A stretch of 64,000 nt of DNA, taken from the NCBI GenBank assembly GCA_016712745.1, contig JADJQN010000003.1, forward strand, positions 992,001-1,056,000. The letters are read 5' to 3'. The notes beneath the pieces are model-generated. The model was not told the DNA's origin. It ran no database searches and saw nothing but the letters and a program-made list of their open reading frames with translations. Each line of letters begins with the position of its first letter. The first letter of the stretch is position 1. Below are positions 42,055 through 52,500 of this stretch, piece by piece. The position numbers and the translations under genes were made by a program. This DNA is from Sandaracinaceae bacterium (lineage in GTDB: Bacteria > Myxococcota_A > Polyangia > Polyangiales > JADJQN01).

Positions 42055-43572
42055 ATGCGAAATCAGCAACCTATGCGAACTCTCGCCGTGACCCTCGCCG
42101 TACTCCTCTTGACCCTTTGTTCGGCGTGTAAAGTCACCGAAGAGGACATCGAGAACTGGAAGGGGACCATGAAGGGACCCGGCAAGCTCGTGGCCGTCGT
42201 CCTTACTCCTAAGTACTCGATGGAGTTGCGCAGCCGCGCAGCCATCGCTCTTGTCGAGATGGAACGCAACGACATCGAAGGAATCGTGGAGCTTCAGCAC
42301 GCTCTTCGTCGCCTCGATGAACCGACGCGCATTCAGCTCATCGACGCGATGAAAGATCCGCTCATCACGATCATGCGCGGTGGAGCTTCGGCGCCTGCGG
42401 GCGGCGCGGCGGTTACTACGGGTCCAACGCCTTTGCAGATTCGCGCCAAGGATGCGGGCTTCCTTTTGATCACGGATTCGTCCGCGGCAACGCGCACGGC
42501 CCTCACCAACGCAGTCGTTGGTTGGTACGTGGAAGATTTCAACGGCCGCGCGCTCTCCGGAAAATTCTCGGCAGAGCAGGTCGTGCGTCAGCTCGGTGCG
42601 CCGGCGGCGACCGTCCTTGTCAGCGCGTTGAACGAACACATGCCCAAAGAAGCGATCATCAAGCTCTCAGAGTTGATCGGTCAGCTCGGCGAAACAGCCA
42701 CGAAAGCCACCGCAGCCACGCGTCTCATCGCGATCGAGCGCGCGATGGAAAGCGATGAGTTCTTGAACTGGGTCAAGGGCAAGATCCGCGCGCAGATGTC
42801 TGCCGGCGGCGGCCGCGTGGACGAGAACCGCGTAAACGCGGGCGCCGTCTTGAACCGCGAAACTTTCATCAATGACGGCGCCTTGCCGGCGATGAAGTTC
42901 TTGGCAGACCAACCGGTCGTCGCAAATCGTCTTATTGAGATCGCAGCCTCGGCTCAGCAGAGCGAGACGCGTCGCACACGCGCGCTGCTTGCTCTCGAGG
43001 GCAAGGCGACCGAAGCGCAGCTCGAAGCACTCTTGAACATCGCTCTCGATGCGAACACGCCTGCCGGCGTTCGCGACAACGCTTTCGATCGCATCGGCGA
43101 CGTGCGCAGCACCGGATCGCTGGCGCGCTTGTGGCCGCTCATTACGGCAGCCGGCACCGAGCAGCGCCTTCGTTGGCGCGTGGGCGAGCTTGTCCTCGGA
43201 ATCGGCGGCGGCAGTGTCGTTGCGGAGTTCATCTCGAAGTTGCCTGCAGCAGCGGGCGCCGAGTACGCGCCCGAAGAGCTCGACGGCTACGCGCAGAAGA
43301 TGGGCCAGATGACGCCGGCTCCGACCGACGCAATCCGCGCTCAGTTGCAGTCGCCGCGTTGGTACATGCGCGTGATTGCACTTCGCTACTTCGCTCGTAA
43401 GGGCGTCGCGAGCGACGAAGCTGCGATGCAGGCTTTGACTCGCGACTCGGCACCAGTCCACGGACCGGCAAATAGCTGGCCCGCGAGCGCTACGGTCGGC
43501 ACAGCGGCAACCGAGGCCATTGCATTTATGCATGAGCGCCTTACACAAGCAGCAGACGAAGCAGCCCACTAG
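42055..43572 (+). CDS. HEAT-repeat lipoprotein
   Basis: A 505-residue lipoprotein. The signal peptide ends in LTLCSAC. The rest is an alpha-helical solenoid of HEAT-like repeats (SRAAIALVEMERNDIEGI, RRTRALLALEGKATEAQ, RDNAFDRIGDVRSTG, MRVIALRYFARKGVAS). Such solenoids are scaffolds for protein binding in the periplasm or at the outer membrane. ATG 42055 is chosen as the start of the signal peptide; the frame is open far upstream into the antisense of ftsK. The RHH-FHA gene follows by nine bases, so the two are likely cotranscribed. Confidence 0.8.
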   Translation: MRNQQPMRTLAVTLAVLLLTLCSACKVTEEDIENWKGTMKGPGKLVAVVLTPKYSMELRSRAAIALVEMERNDIEGIVELQHALRRLDEPTRIQLIDAMKDPLITIMRGGASAPAGGAAVTTGPTPLQIRAKDAGFLLITDSSAATRTALTNAVVGWYVEDFNGRALSGKFSAEQVVRQLGAPAATVLVSALNEHMPKEAIIKLSELIGQLGETATKATAATRLIAIERAMESDEFLNWVKGKIRAQMSAGGGRVDENRVNAGAVLNRETFINDGALPAMKFLADQPVVANRLIEIAASAQQSETRRTRALLALEGKATEAQLEALLNIALDANTPAGVRDNAFDRIGDVRSTGSLARLWPLITAAGTEQRLRWRVGELVLGIGGGSVVAEFISKLPAAAGAEYAPEELDGYAQKMGQMTPAPTDAIRAQLQSPRWYMRVIALRYFARKGVASDEAAMQALTRDSAPVHGPANSWPASATVGTAATEAIAFMHERLTQAADEAAH

Positions 43573-43581
43573 TCGAGCGAG

Positions 43582-44406
43582 ATGAGCCAAGAGCAGAATA
43601 AAAAGACGCTCCGGCACTTTCAGTGCCGGGACTACCTCTGGGAAATCTTCGAGCAAATGAGCGCTGAGCTCGAATGCTCGACGGATTACCTGATCAATGA
43701 GGCAATGCGTCAGTATGCACGCTCGCGTAATTACGGAGCGCGCCCCGGTTCTGCGACTGCGCCCAAAAGCCCGAGCGGGCCGCTTGCGGTTCAGCCCAAC
43801 GTTCAGCCTGCGGTAGCACCTGCGCCAACGGCACCGGTGCAAGCAGCAGCAGCACCTGCGCCCGCTCGCACTGAGGGCAGCGCGTCGGTTGCGCGGCCTG
43901 TTCCGCCGCCGCCGCGTCCTTCGATTCAAGCACCGGCTCCGCCGCCCGTTCGTCCAGCATCGGCTTCGTATCCTGGCACGCTGAGTATTGCTCCCGGTGC
44001 GCCGGCTGGTTCGGGGGCGTATCCAAATCCAGCGCCCGGCTCGCGTCCGCCATCGCCCGGTGCACCGCCCCCCTTGCCCGGTGGCCCACGGCCCAGTGCA
44101 GTTCCGACTCATGCAGCCGGAATGCCGACTCTCTTCGTTGTGTTCAATGGCGAGAAGTTCCCCGTGAACAAGGAAGAGTTCGTCATCGGTCGCGGCGCTA
44201 AGACCGCCGACTTGCCCATCAAAGACGGCAACATTTCACGTCGTCACGCCGCAGTCGTTTATCAAGGTGGCGCCTTCTATATGAAGGATCTTGGAAGCAC
44301 CAACGGCGTCGAGCATCAAGGACGTCGTGTTGATAGTCGCCGCATCGAAGAAGGCGACGTCTACCAGATCTGCGACTACGAACTCCGCTTCACCTACCGC
44401 GCCTAA
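43582..44406 (+). CDS. Ribbon-helix-helix plus FHA-domain protein
   Basis: A 274-residue protein. The first 50 residues resemble a ribbon-helix-helix DNA-binding domain (QCRDYLWEIFEQMSAELECSTDYLINEAMRQYA). A linker of about 125 residues made of Pro, Ala and Ser follows. The C-terminal 90 residues are an FHA domain: FVIGRGAKTADLPI, NISRRHAAVVY and KDLGSTNGV, the phosphothreonine-binding residues being intact. A DNA-binding domain joined to a phosphothreonine reader suggests a transcription regulator controlled by a Ser/Thr kinase. The partner kinase is not identified. Confidence 0.8.
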   Translation: MSQEQNKKTLRHFQCRDYLWEIFEQMSAELECSTDYLINEAMRQYARSRNYGARPGSATAPKSPSGPLAVQPNVQPAVAPAPTAPVQAAAAPAPARTEGSASVARPVPPPPRPSIQAPAPPPVRPASASYPGTLSIAPGAPAGSGAYPNPAPGSRPPSPGAPPPLPGGPRPSAVPTHAAGMPTLFVVFNGEKFPVNKEEFVIGRGAKTADLPIKDGNISRRHAAVVYQGGAFYMKDLGSTNGVEHQGRRVDSRRIEEGDVYQICDYELRFTYRA

Positions 44407-44470
44407 CACCCAAAGCACGCCCGACGTTTCGGTGCGCTTGTCGGGTGTGCTTCGGTGATTGCGCTGTCGA

Positions 44471-44505
44471 GGTTTGACAAGAGATCAAGAGATCAAGAGG
44501 AAGGC
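44471..44505 (+). repeat. Left arm of hairpin repeat A (around IS copy 2)
   Basis: The same octamer array as at 3395-3428: GACAAGAGATCA, then AGAGATCA, then AGAGGAAGGC. Its inverted partner lies at 45798-45832. It is 19 bp from the left end of the insertion sequence. Confidence 0.75.
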
Positions 44506-44553
44506 AGTGGATTTTCTTGGTGGTTGAGCTTGCCCGGAAAAAGTGGACACGGG

Positions 44554-45411
44554 TTACGCGGCTCTTTCTGATTCGTACTCGACGGGCGTGACGTAGTCTA
44601 GTGTCGAGTGTTTTCTTTCTCGGTTGTAGTAGTCGATGTAGTCGGCAATCGCCTGATGGACGACGAGCCTGGGAGCGGTTCCGTTAGCTTCGATGAGCTC
44701 ACGCTTGAGCGTTCCCCAAAAGCTTTCCATCGGCGCGTTGTCCCAGCAATCACCTTTGCGGCTCATGCTTTGTGTGATGTCGTGCACACGCAAGACGCGT
44801 CGAAACTCTTCGGAAGCGTACTGGATGCCTCGGTCAGAATGAATCACGAGGTTGCGCGACGGGCGTCGCTCAGCGAGCGCGCGACAAAGCGCGCGACACG
44901 TTGAGGATGCATCGAGGGTATCGTCGATGTCCCAGCCGACGATGCGTCGCGAATGCACGTCGAGGAAGCACACGAGGTAGAGCCAGCCTTCGCGCGTGTA
45001 CACGTAGGTGATATCTGAAAGCCAGATACGATTCGGAGCAGTCGCCTCAAAGTGTCTTGCCACGAGATTGTTTGCGAGGCGAAAACCATGGTTTGAGTTC
45101 GTGGTCTTGCGAAAGCGGCGCTTCTGCCGAGCGTACAATCCCTCGCTTTTCATGAGCCTTGCGACGCGGTGCCGCCCAATCGAAAGACCTTGGTCGCAGA
45201 GCTCGCGATGCACACGTGGACTTCCGTAGCGTGCTTTGTGGTGCCGGTAAGTCGCGCGAATGTGCACAAGCGCAGTTTTCGCGGACCGCGCACGCGTCGA
45301 CTCTCCCCGTTTGCACCACGCGTAAAAACCAGAACGCGCAACCCGCAGCACGCGGCACATCGTCACGACTCGAAAGTTCGCCTTCTCCGCTGCAATGAAT
45401 ACGAATCTCAT
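44554..45411 (-). CDS. IS3-family transposase OrfB (DDE integrase core), copy 2
   Basis: A 285-residue catalytic transposase subunit, same protein sequence as that of copy 1. The three catalytic acidic residues stand in WLSDITYV, VIHSDRGIQYAS and ESFWGTLKREL. ATG 45411 overlaps the TGA of orfA (ATGA), the expected -1 arrangement. The slippery A7 run upstream is intact in this copy, so an OrfAB fusion could form if orfA were not broken near its start. Confidence 0.93.
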   Translation of the reverse strand: MRFVFIAAEKANFRVVTMCRVLRVARSGFYAWCKRGESTRARSAKTALVHIRATYRHHKARYGSPRVHRELCDQGLSIGRHRVARLMKSEGLYARQKRRFRKTTNSNHGFRLANNLVARHFEATAPNRIWLSDITYVYTREGWLYLVCFLDVHSRRIVGWDIDDTLDASSTCRALCRALAERRPSRNLVIHSDRGIQYASEEFRRVLRVHDITQSMSRKGDCWDNAPMESFWGTLKRELIEANGTAPRLVVHQAIADYIDYYNRERKHSTLDYVTPVEYESERAA

Positions 45412-45730
45412 TTGCTTTGCTTGGCGAAGAAGGCCGTCGCTTTTTTTAGAATGTCACGCTCCTCTTCCACTTCTTTCAGGCGCTTGCGCAGCCGTCGAAG
45501 TTCTTCACGCTCATCTGGAGAAACGGCGTCTTCGAGGCTCGCAACCTTGCGGCGCATTCCTCGAAGCTTCACCCGCCATTTCTGCAACAGCGTCGGGTTG
45601 ACCCCCAGCGAAGCGGCATTTCCTCCACCGAACGTGTGTCGCTCTCGAGCAGACGAACGGCCTCTTCCTTGAACTCGGGCGTGTACTGATTGCGTTTTGT
45701 AATCGGCATCGGAACACCTGCTCTGGCCAT
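45408..45730 (-). pseudogene. IS3-family OrfA, copy 2 (1-base deletion)
   Basis: Same OrfA as in copy 1, but compared with it one T of the coding strand is missing at about 45617-45620 (GAGGAAATGCC instead of GAGGAAATTGCC). The frame breaks at about residue 38, inside the helix-turn-helix. The A-run at 45441-45447 has seven A on the coding strand, the full slippery site. The broken OrfA should make this copy unable to transpose on its own. Confidence 0.8.
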
Positions 45731-45797
45731 CTTGGCCTAAAATAGGTGTCCACTAAAACCGGGCAAGCTCAGGTTGATCCGCCCGAAATCCTCAGGT

Positions 45798-45832
45798 GCC
45801 TTCCTCTTGAACTCCTGATCTCTTGTTAAACC
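45798..45832 (-). repeat. Right arm of hairpin repeat A (around IS copy 2)
   Basis: Reverse complement of the arm at 44471-44505 with few mismatches: GCCTTCCTCTTG, AACTCCTGATCTCTTG, TTAAACC. It ends about 20 bp before the stop codon of the large gene at 45852. Confidence 0.75.
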
Positions 45833-45851
45833 TTCCGCAGGTTGGGCGCTT

Positions 45852-48800
45852 CTACATGCGGAAGGTGAGTTCACGGCTTTCGGCTTCGTCGGCTTGGCGG
45901 CAGAAGACTGCGAAGGCCGGGTAGTCGGCGGGTTCGATGCGCATGAGTGGCAAGCTGAGGTCGCGTGTGATCGTGAGCTTGTCTCCGTCAACTGCGGAGA
46001 CGATGTGCACGGATGCGCCTTGGGGACCTGCGATGCGGACTTCCGGCAGTGCTGCAGGAAGTGCATCGCTTGATGCATGGAAGCGCACGACCAAGCGACG
46101 ATCGAGCGGCGTCGCGATGAGCTCAGGCAGAGTCCGCGCAGCACGTTGTGCGTATGCGGCTTGCAGCTGCGTTGGGAAAAGGGAGGAGAGAACCCAACGC
46201 CCACCGACGTGCCGACCGTAGCCACGCACATCGAAGCTATAGCGCATCACGAGCGGTGCTTCGTTTTCATCGCGACCTTGTATCTCGAGCGCAGCAAGTA
46301 CCGCTCCGGGCACCAGTCGCGCTACGTAGCCTTCTTCGAAGCGACGCTCGAGCTCCGCAGCCGGGATGTTCTCGAGTTGATTGCGCCACGCGATGGCGCC
46401 AGCGCCGTGTAGCGTCTCCACGACGTCGATTCGAGCAGTGCTGTCGTCGCCCAAGCGAACATCCACCTCGACGCTGAGCAGGTCTTCGTTGGCGATGTTT
46501 CCACGAACGCGTACGTGGTCGCCGCTCGCGTTGAGCACGATCCCGTCCTGATCGCGCAGCAAGCGCGGCACATAGCCAAACGGGGCTCCGCGGTCGGCGG
46601 GCGAGAGCCAAACCCAGCCGCTGTCCACGCGAACGCGAACGAGCGCAGTGGAATAGGTTTCGGGATCGGCCATTTCCGAACGTGTGGTGTCGCCACCGGC
46701 GTTTCGCGTCGCAACGAGATCGGCGTCGAGACCAGCAAGCACGAGCAGATACTGCATTACCCGCGCGCGATGTCCCGTGTGCGCCGCGAGCATGATGGGC
46801 GCCGACCCGAAGAAGTCGTCCGACGCCTCGATGTTTGTCAGCACCCAGGCGTAAATGCGGCGAGCACGTTCTGCGGCGCTCAACTCGTCGTTGCCGACAA
46901 TCTGTTCAACGATACGCATAGCCGCCGGGTCGCGCACCGACTTGTCGCAAAGCTCGTCACGCATGCCAGCGATAAAGAGGTCCCACGTCGCACCAACCCC
47001 AACATTAACGCTCGGCAAAAACTCGCGCGCGGAGATCGTGTTCGGCTCCGGTTGAAGAGGCCGGCTCTCGTGCACGGTAAACGTAAGAATGCGCAGATCA
47101 CCCTCGATGCGTTCTTCAGCACGGGGCGCGGGCCCGCGCGAATCGATGACCGGCGTCATGCTGCGAGGCAGCGCGACGACTTGTTGGCTGAGGTCGAATG
47201 GCTCTTCGAAACTACGGAAGAAGAATCGGTTGCCAATGAAGCCACCCGGGAAACCACTCGAGGGCCCCGAGCTCACCATGTACTCATGCTCTACGTAATC
47301 ACCAACGCCGACGCTGGGTAACGAGATGCTGTCTTTGCCGGCGATCTGATCGGGCTCCATACGGCGACCGTCGGCTTTGATCGTGCGCAGGGTAAGAATC
47401 TGCGCGCCTTCGGGGGGCGTGAAATCGCCAAGCTCGTCAACGGCCTCTTCGCTCTGCGCCTTGTAGATCTGATGCACAAGCTCAATCGTGGATCCGTCTT
47501 CGAAAACGCGTGTTGCCGCGTAGTCGAACACGAGAACCTGAGGCTCGCGGTAGGTGCGATTCGCCGCGATGAAATCCGCGAGAATCTGAGTTCCGTTCTT
47601 TCGGAACGGCGCGATGTCGTCGATGCCGCCGATGGCACGGCGAATCCAACGCAGATCGCCCATCGCTGAAGGCTCGCGTGAAATGGCTTCATCAAGAATG
47701 CGAATGGCTTCGTCGTTCTGGTTCTGCGCGAGGGCTAAATCAGCCATCGCGAGCGGCAACTCGATCGCAAGCGGCCGCTCAACCGCGAGCGCCCTTAGCG
47801 ACTGCAAAAGAAGGGCTGCGTCGCCACGACCCCGCGCCATCTCGATGGTCGACGCGAGCATCGCCGTGTGAGTATGGCTCGGCTCGTAGGCGCTCAAGCG
47901 TTCGAGCTCCACCCGCGCAGCGTCCCACTCGCGTGCATCGGTGAGCGCACTGAGCTTTACGTACGATCGAGAATCGCAGGCTACGATCTGATCGGCCAGC
48001 GCGCGAGCTTCGGTGAAGCGCCCGCGTCGGCGCGCTGCATCGAACATGCTGCGCAGCGGAATGCACGAGCCTGGAACCACTTCATGAGCGTGAACCACGG
48101 TGCGATCCGCCTCGGCTTCCCAATCTTTGTCGAGGAGCATTTCGGCGAGACTCATCGCAATCGCGATATTGGTGGGCCAGCGCGTTTGCGCCGTGCGCAT
48201 ATCAGCGATGGCTTCGGTTACCTGGCCATCCGCAGCTTGCAAACGCGCGAGCTGCAAAACCGGCTGCCACATTTCAGGATCGCGCTGTGCGGCCGCGCGG
48301 TAGAAGCGCCGGGCGTCATCGCGTCGAACGTCGGCGGGGATGAGCGGATCGCCGAGAGCAATCGAGGCACGCAGCAAAAGGCTAGCGCCCGTCGCGTTGG
48401 CGCGGTCGGCCTGAATACGCATGGCCTCACGGGCCGCGACCGCGTTGCCGCGCGCAAGGGCGATGATGGCTTGACCATACGCATCGAACTCCGGAACGCC
48501 GGAGCGCATTGTCTCCACATCAACGTCCGTCGTTGTTGCAGGCGTTGCGCTCAGCACCATTACGGGGTTCGGATGGCGCGAGACAAGTTTGACCTTAATT
48601 TCATGATCGCCCGCGCCCAGGTCAAAGGAGTGGTGCGTCGTGCGCGCAAGCGGCGACGTGCGCGAATCGAGAGACGCCACACGTTCGCCGTCAATGAAGA
48701 GCTGTACCGCATTGGGCGTCTCGAGACGGAATGTGTACTTGCGTGCAGCGTCGACGCGAAGATGCCCCTCGGCAATGGTGGTGCCGCCCGCGGCAATGGG

Positions 48801-49547
48801 ACCCGCGCCCATATTGACGACGCAACCGCGCGCTTGCACATCGCGGGTCGCTCGACGTCCGCGAGCCGGCCCCAAATCGTACTCAGCCGCGAGGGCCCCG
48901 CGCGCTTCCGCAGGAAATGTTTGATCGAAACCCAGCAACTCGCGCGGTCCGAACGGACCTGCGACCCGCCACTCGGTCATGCAACCAGCACCCGACGCGA
49001 GTCGGCGTGCTTCTTCGAGCTGGCCTCGGCGAAAAGCCACATCCATCAGGACGTTTGCTATTTCGAATCGCACCGACGGCGACATATGCGCGGTCTGGTT
49101 GAGCAAAGGCGCGAGAGCAGTTTGTGCCCGCGCGGGACCATTCGGAACCACGTCAATCAGGTCTTCCACTGAGCCGAGCGCCGCCGCTGCCACTCCTTGA
49201 TGGTCATCGGTGCCCGAACTGATGGCGAGCACGATGGTGCGCAGATACTCCGAGTACGCCGCGTCGATGCGACCGTGAATGTCGTGATCGATCGCGGTTA
49301 AAAGATGCACGCTCGGATTGGCCGAGGCGAGCTGCATCGCGCGTTGCTGCGCCGGTGCGACGCGCGCGGGCTCGCCGCCACCGACGAAGAGCTCCGCTGC
49401 GAGCGCTTGCATTTGCGCTTCCGGATCGGTCGGGTTGTCGGCTGCGCGGTCGCGATAGCTTTGAATCTCGGGCGTCGCGCCCGGCAGCGTCGTTCCGCCG
49501 CAGCTAGCGCAGAAAGCGACGATGATAAGTAGAAGTGCGCGTTTCAC
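45852..49547 (-). CDS. Large DUF3857 lipoprotein with inactive transglutaminase-like domain
   Basis: A 1231-residue lipoprotein; the signal peptide ends in FCASC. Residues about 35-600 are helical TPR-like repeats with an embedded PA14-like beta module (GHLRVDAARKYTFRLET ... VQLFIDGERVASLD). A DUF3857 domain follows, then a transglutaminase-like domain near residues 900-1010. Where the catalytic Cys is expected (GDCKD in the neighbour) this protein has TGHRARVMQ; the catalytic His is replaced in YSTALVRV and the Asp in LSPADRG. It is therefore predicted to lack enzyme activity. ATG 49547 overlaps the stop of the gene before it, whose product has an intact triad. Confidence 0.85.
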   Translation of the reverse strand: MKRALLLIIVAFCASCGGTTLPGATPEIQSYRDRAADNPTDPEAQMQALAAELFVGGGEPARVAPAQQRAMQLASANPSVHLLTAIDHDIHGRIDAAYSEYLRTIVLAISSGTDDHQGVAAAALGSVEDLIDVVPNGPARAQTALAPLLNQTAHMSPSVRFEIANVLMDVAFRRGQLEEARRLASGAGCMTEWRVAGPFGPRELLGFDQTFPAEARGALAAEYDLGPARGRRATRDVQARGCVVNMGAGPIAAGGTTIAEGHLRVDAARKYTFRLETPNAVQLFIDGERVASLDSRTSPLARTTHHSFDLGAGDHEIKVKLVSRHPNPVMVLSATPATTTDVDVETMRSGVPEFDAYGQAIIALARGNAVAAREAMRIQADRANATGASLLLRASIALGDPLIPADVRRDDARRFYRAAAQRDPEMWQPVLQLARLQAADGQVTEAIADMRTAQTRWPTNIAIAMSLAEMLLDKDWEAEADRTVVHAHEVVPGSCIPLRSMFDAARRRGRFTEARALADQIVACDSRSYVKLSALTDAREWDAARVELERLSAYEPSHTHTAMLASTIEMARGRGDAALLLQSLRALAVERPLAIELPLAMADLALAQNQNDEAIRILDEAISREPSAMGDLRWIRRAIGGIDDIAPFRKNGTQILADFIAANRTYREPQVLVFDYAATRVFEDGSTIELVHQIYKAQSEEAVDELGDFTPPEGAQILTLRTIKADGRRMEPDQIAGKDSISLPSVGVGDYVEHEYMVSSGPSSGFPGGFIGNRFFFRSFEEPFDLSQQVVALPRSMTPVIDSRGPAPRAEERIEGDLRILTFTVHESRPLQPEPNTISAREFLPSVNVGVGATWDLFIAGMRDELCDKSVRDPAAMRIVEQIVGNDELSAAERARRIYAWVLTNIEASDDFFGSAPIMLAAHTGHRARVMQYLLVLAGLDADLVATRNAGGDTTRSEMADPETYSTALVRVRVDSGWVWLSPADRGAPFGYVPRLLRDQDGIVLNASGDHVRVRGNIANEDLLSVEVDVRLGDDSTARIDVVETLHGAGAIAWRNQLENIPAAELERRFEEGYVARLVPGAVLAALEIQGRDENEAPLVMRYSFDVRGYGRHVGGRWVLSSLFPTQLQAAYAQRAARTLPELIATPLDRRLVVRFHASSDALPAALPEVRIAGPQGASVHIVSAVDGDKLTITRDLSLPLMRIEPADYPAFAVFCRQADEAESRELTFRM

Positions 49548-52500
49548 TGAGCACCCCCCTGAAGGCTAATTCTCTGACGCAAAATGGTGTCTCCTCGTTC
49601 GACCCATTGACGGAACGCCGGGTACTCGGCCGGCGAAATGCGGTCGCGCAACAACGCGAACTCGGTTCGCACGACGATGTCTCGACCCTCGCGCGCAACG
49701 GTCATGCGCAATCGCCCAAAGTCGGACACTGCTTCCCCGCCCTCCGGGAGCGTCGCGACTTGCATGCCCGCTGGCAACCGCACCGTGCGAGTCTCGTTGT
49801 ACGAGCTGAGCCCGCCGATATCGAGCGGATAGTGGCGCTGCAACGTGCGAGCAAGCGATCGCTGCAAATCATTCATGACGCTCGGAGCCAAACGCAACGC
49901 TCCGCCATCGCGCTGCGCGAGTTGGGGCACTCGCAAACGATAGGAATAACGCACGGGCTCTTCGCGCCTCTCGAGATTCGAGAAGTGTTGCTCCTGCAAG
50001 TCGGCGCCGGGGAAGAGGCCGGCAAGCGAGCGCTCGAAGCGATCTTCGCGTGTGCCTTCGGCTTGATACGTTGCGCGATAGCCCGGCGCGTCAGCGCCAC
50101 GAACTTCTTCCTCGCCATCGATTTCCGCTGCGCCATCGGCGGACAGGCGCACGGTCAGACGGCGATCGCGATGCGAGAGCGAGGAATCGAGCACCGGCGT
50201 TCGACGAAGCTCGGCGCTCGTGGGGCCCACCACAAGGACCGTGACGCCTTGGTCCTGCGTCGGCAGCTCCATCGTACCGTTGTTCTCTGCGGTTCCGTCG
50301 AGATAAAGGTCAAACTCGGGGACGTAGGCAATCGCGTGATCGAACACTGCGAGCGAAGCGGGTAGATCGTTTATAGATCCGTTGCGGCGCGTACGCACGA
50401 GGGCAATGCGCGCATCGATGCCCGCTTCGCGCATCATCGTGTAGAGCAAAGACGCCTTGTCTTTGCAGTCGCCAAAACCGCGCTGCACAATCTGGGGAAC
50501 TCGGTAGGGCAAGTAGCCGTGAATGCCGAATTCCAATCCGACATAGCGGGTATTTGTAACGACCCAGTCGTAGATGCGGGCAACCTTCGTGCGTGTATCG
50601 GGCGCGCCGCGCACAAGCTCGGCCACCGTGCGGCGCAAGGAATCGTCGGCGTAGAGCTGGTCGTGGACGAGGCCCCACCACCAATGCCCAACGTCTTCCC
50701 AGGTTCGGTAGGTGGACACGTGTAGATAGGGTGCGACTTCGGTCATGCCAGGCATGCCATCTTCGCTGCGAATGGCTTGCACGTCCGTAGCGACGAAACG
50801 ATCAATCCGGCGACCCTCTTGCTCGGTGCGCGTGTGCTGCAAACCCACCAGACGCGGCTCATTGAAGTAGAACTCGCGCGATGTTGGCGAGATCAGCACG
50901 TACTCCATGTGCTTCTGCGGATCCCCGTTTTGCAAGAACTGCAAATCACCGTAGTAGTCGGCGAAGACGTTGCGATGCGAGATGTCGTCGATGCGATAAC
51001 GAAGCTCGACCACATCGCCCGGTTCAAGATCGGGAAAGACAACGATCTGCGCGAGCGTGTTGTAGTAGATGCGGTACCAAGGCTCACCCATCTGCTGCAA
51101 GAAGCTCTGATTGGCCTGCAGCACTTGGCCGTTGCGACGCGTTACCCGCGCGAGACGAACATTCACACGCTGCGATTCCGGATCGAACTGAATGCTGTAC
51201 GTGCGAAAGCGTCGCGTGCCATCGGCGTCGTTCACTTGAGCTGCGATCTGATTGAAGCTCGAGCCGAGACCGTTCTCGTAGACGGTGTTGACCACCAGAT
51301 GTTGAAGCACGGTGACCGGGTAGTCGTGAGTTTCGGTGCGACGAGAAAGAATTTCTTCGCTCGTCGCAGCGAACGCCTCATCCTGCCGAGCCTGGGGATG
51401 CAACTGCTCAAGAATCTCGCGCGTGTCGGCATCTTGTGGACGCAGCACGAGCGCTTGGCGAAAGGAGTCGCCCGCGGCATCTCGTTGGTCGAGACGCAGC
51501 AACGCGCGCCCAATGGCGACAAGGGTCGTTGAGTCCTCGGGTGCAAGCGTAAGCGCTTGCCGATATGCGTTGAGTACCTCTTCGTCACGGCCGAGCGAAT
51601 CGTAAATCTCGGCGACCGTGAAGAGGGTTTGCGCGTTGTCAGGCGCGAGACTACGAAGCGCTTCGACATGCATGAGCACCGATTGCGTGTCCCCACGGCG
51701 TAGTGCGTCGGCGATCAGCGCCCCACGTGAGGTCGCATCGTCGTAACGCACCGTCACGAGTTGCTGACGCAAGGCGATGGCCTGATCGCGACGCGCGCAG
51801 AACGATGCGGCGACTGCTTGCTCGGCGAGAAAAGCCGTTGCGTTGTTGGTACGCGCCGATGCCTGCTCGATGATTGCTCGCGCGGCTTCGTGCAGGTTGA
51901 GACTGTTCAGGATCTGCGCATGCAGGATGGCGCCGTCGAGCCCAGCCCGCGTGGTTTCTGGAATACGTTCAATGAGAGGAAGCGCGTCGATTGGATTCGG
52001 GCCGCGTGACACGGAGAGAGCATGCAAAATGATGGCTTCCGGATCAGTGGGCGCGACTTCAATCGCTCGATTGGCAAAGCGCATTACTTCCGCGCGCTCG
52101 TCCGCGAGCTGGGCTGCCAGTCGAAGATGCTCGATGTTGGGCTCTAAATCCGCCGCGCGTGCCGCGAGTTGTTTCGCACGCCGTTCGGCCGGGTCGTCTG
52201 CGCCCGTAAGCGCAAGAAAGTGCGCCAGGTCGGCAAGCGCATCAGCGTTGGGATTCTCCCCCGCCGCGCGAGCTTCGAGGCCAGCGAGAGGCGCTACCGG
52301 CGTGGCCGGAAGCCGACCGGATGCGGCGTGGCCCGCGGTCTCAAGGGCCATTGGATCGAAACGCAAACCGCGTGCGGGTGATCCATCCGGCTCACCGATG
52401 CGCATGTAAAAGCCCCACGAACCTTCGGCGATGCAGTCTTTGACGAGGATGCGATTCCATCCCGCATGAAGCGTGGCTCCTTGCGCCTGCCGATCGGGAT

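Larger units (their letters stand above)
44525..45771 (-). mobile_element. IS3-family insertion sequence, copy 2 (inverted)
   Basis: A 1247-bp element with the same 26-bp terminal inverted repeats as copy 1, in reverse orientation. GGT immediately outside both ends (44522-44524 and 45772-45774) is a likely 3-bp target duplication. Differences noticed from copy 1 are few: one codon in OrfA (Thr to Asn), one synonymous change in orfB, one base more in the slippery A-run, and one base less early in orfA. The element sits between inverted arms of repeat A. Confidence 0.95.

Noticed and set aside
42667..44112. Long minus-strand frame of 481 codons opposite the HEAT lipoprotein and RHH-FHA genes.
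   Set aside because: Arg/Cys-rich, antisense to two real genes; no domain.
3449..45771. The two inverted IS copies could bound a 42-kb composite transposon.
   Set aside because: The interval holds core genes (nrdJ, ftsK, lnt, bioA) and each copy has its own matching target duplication, so they look like independent insertions.
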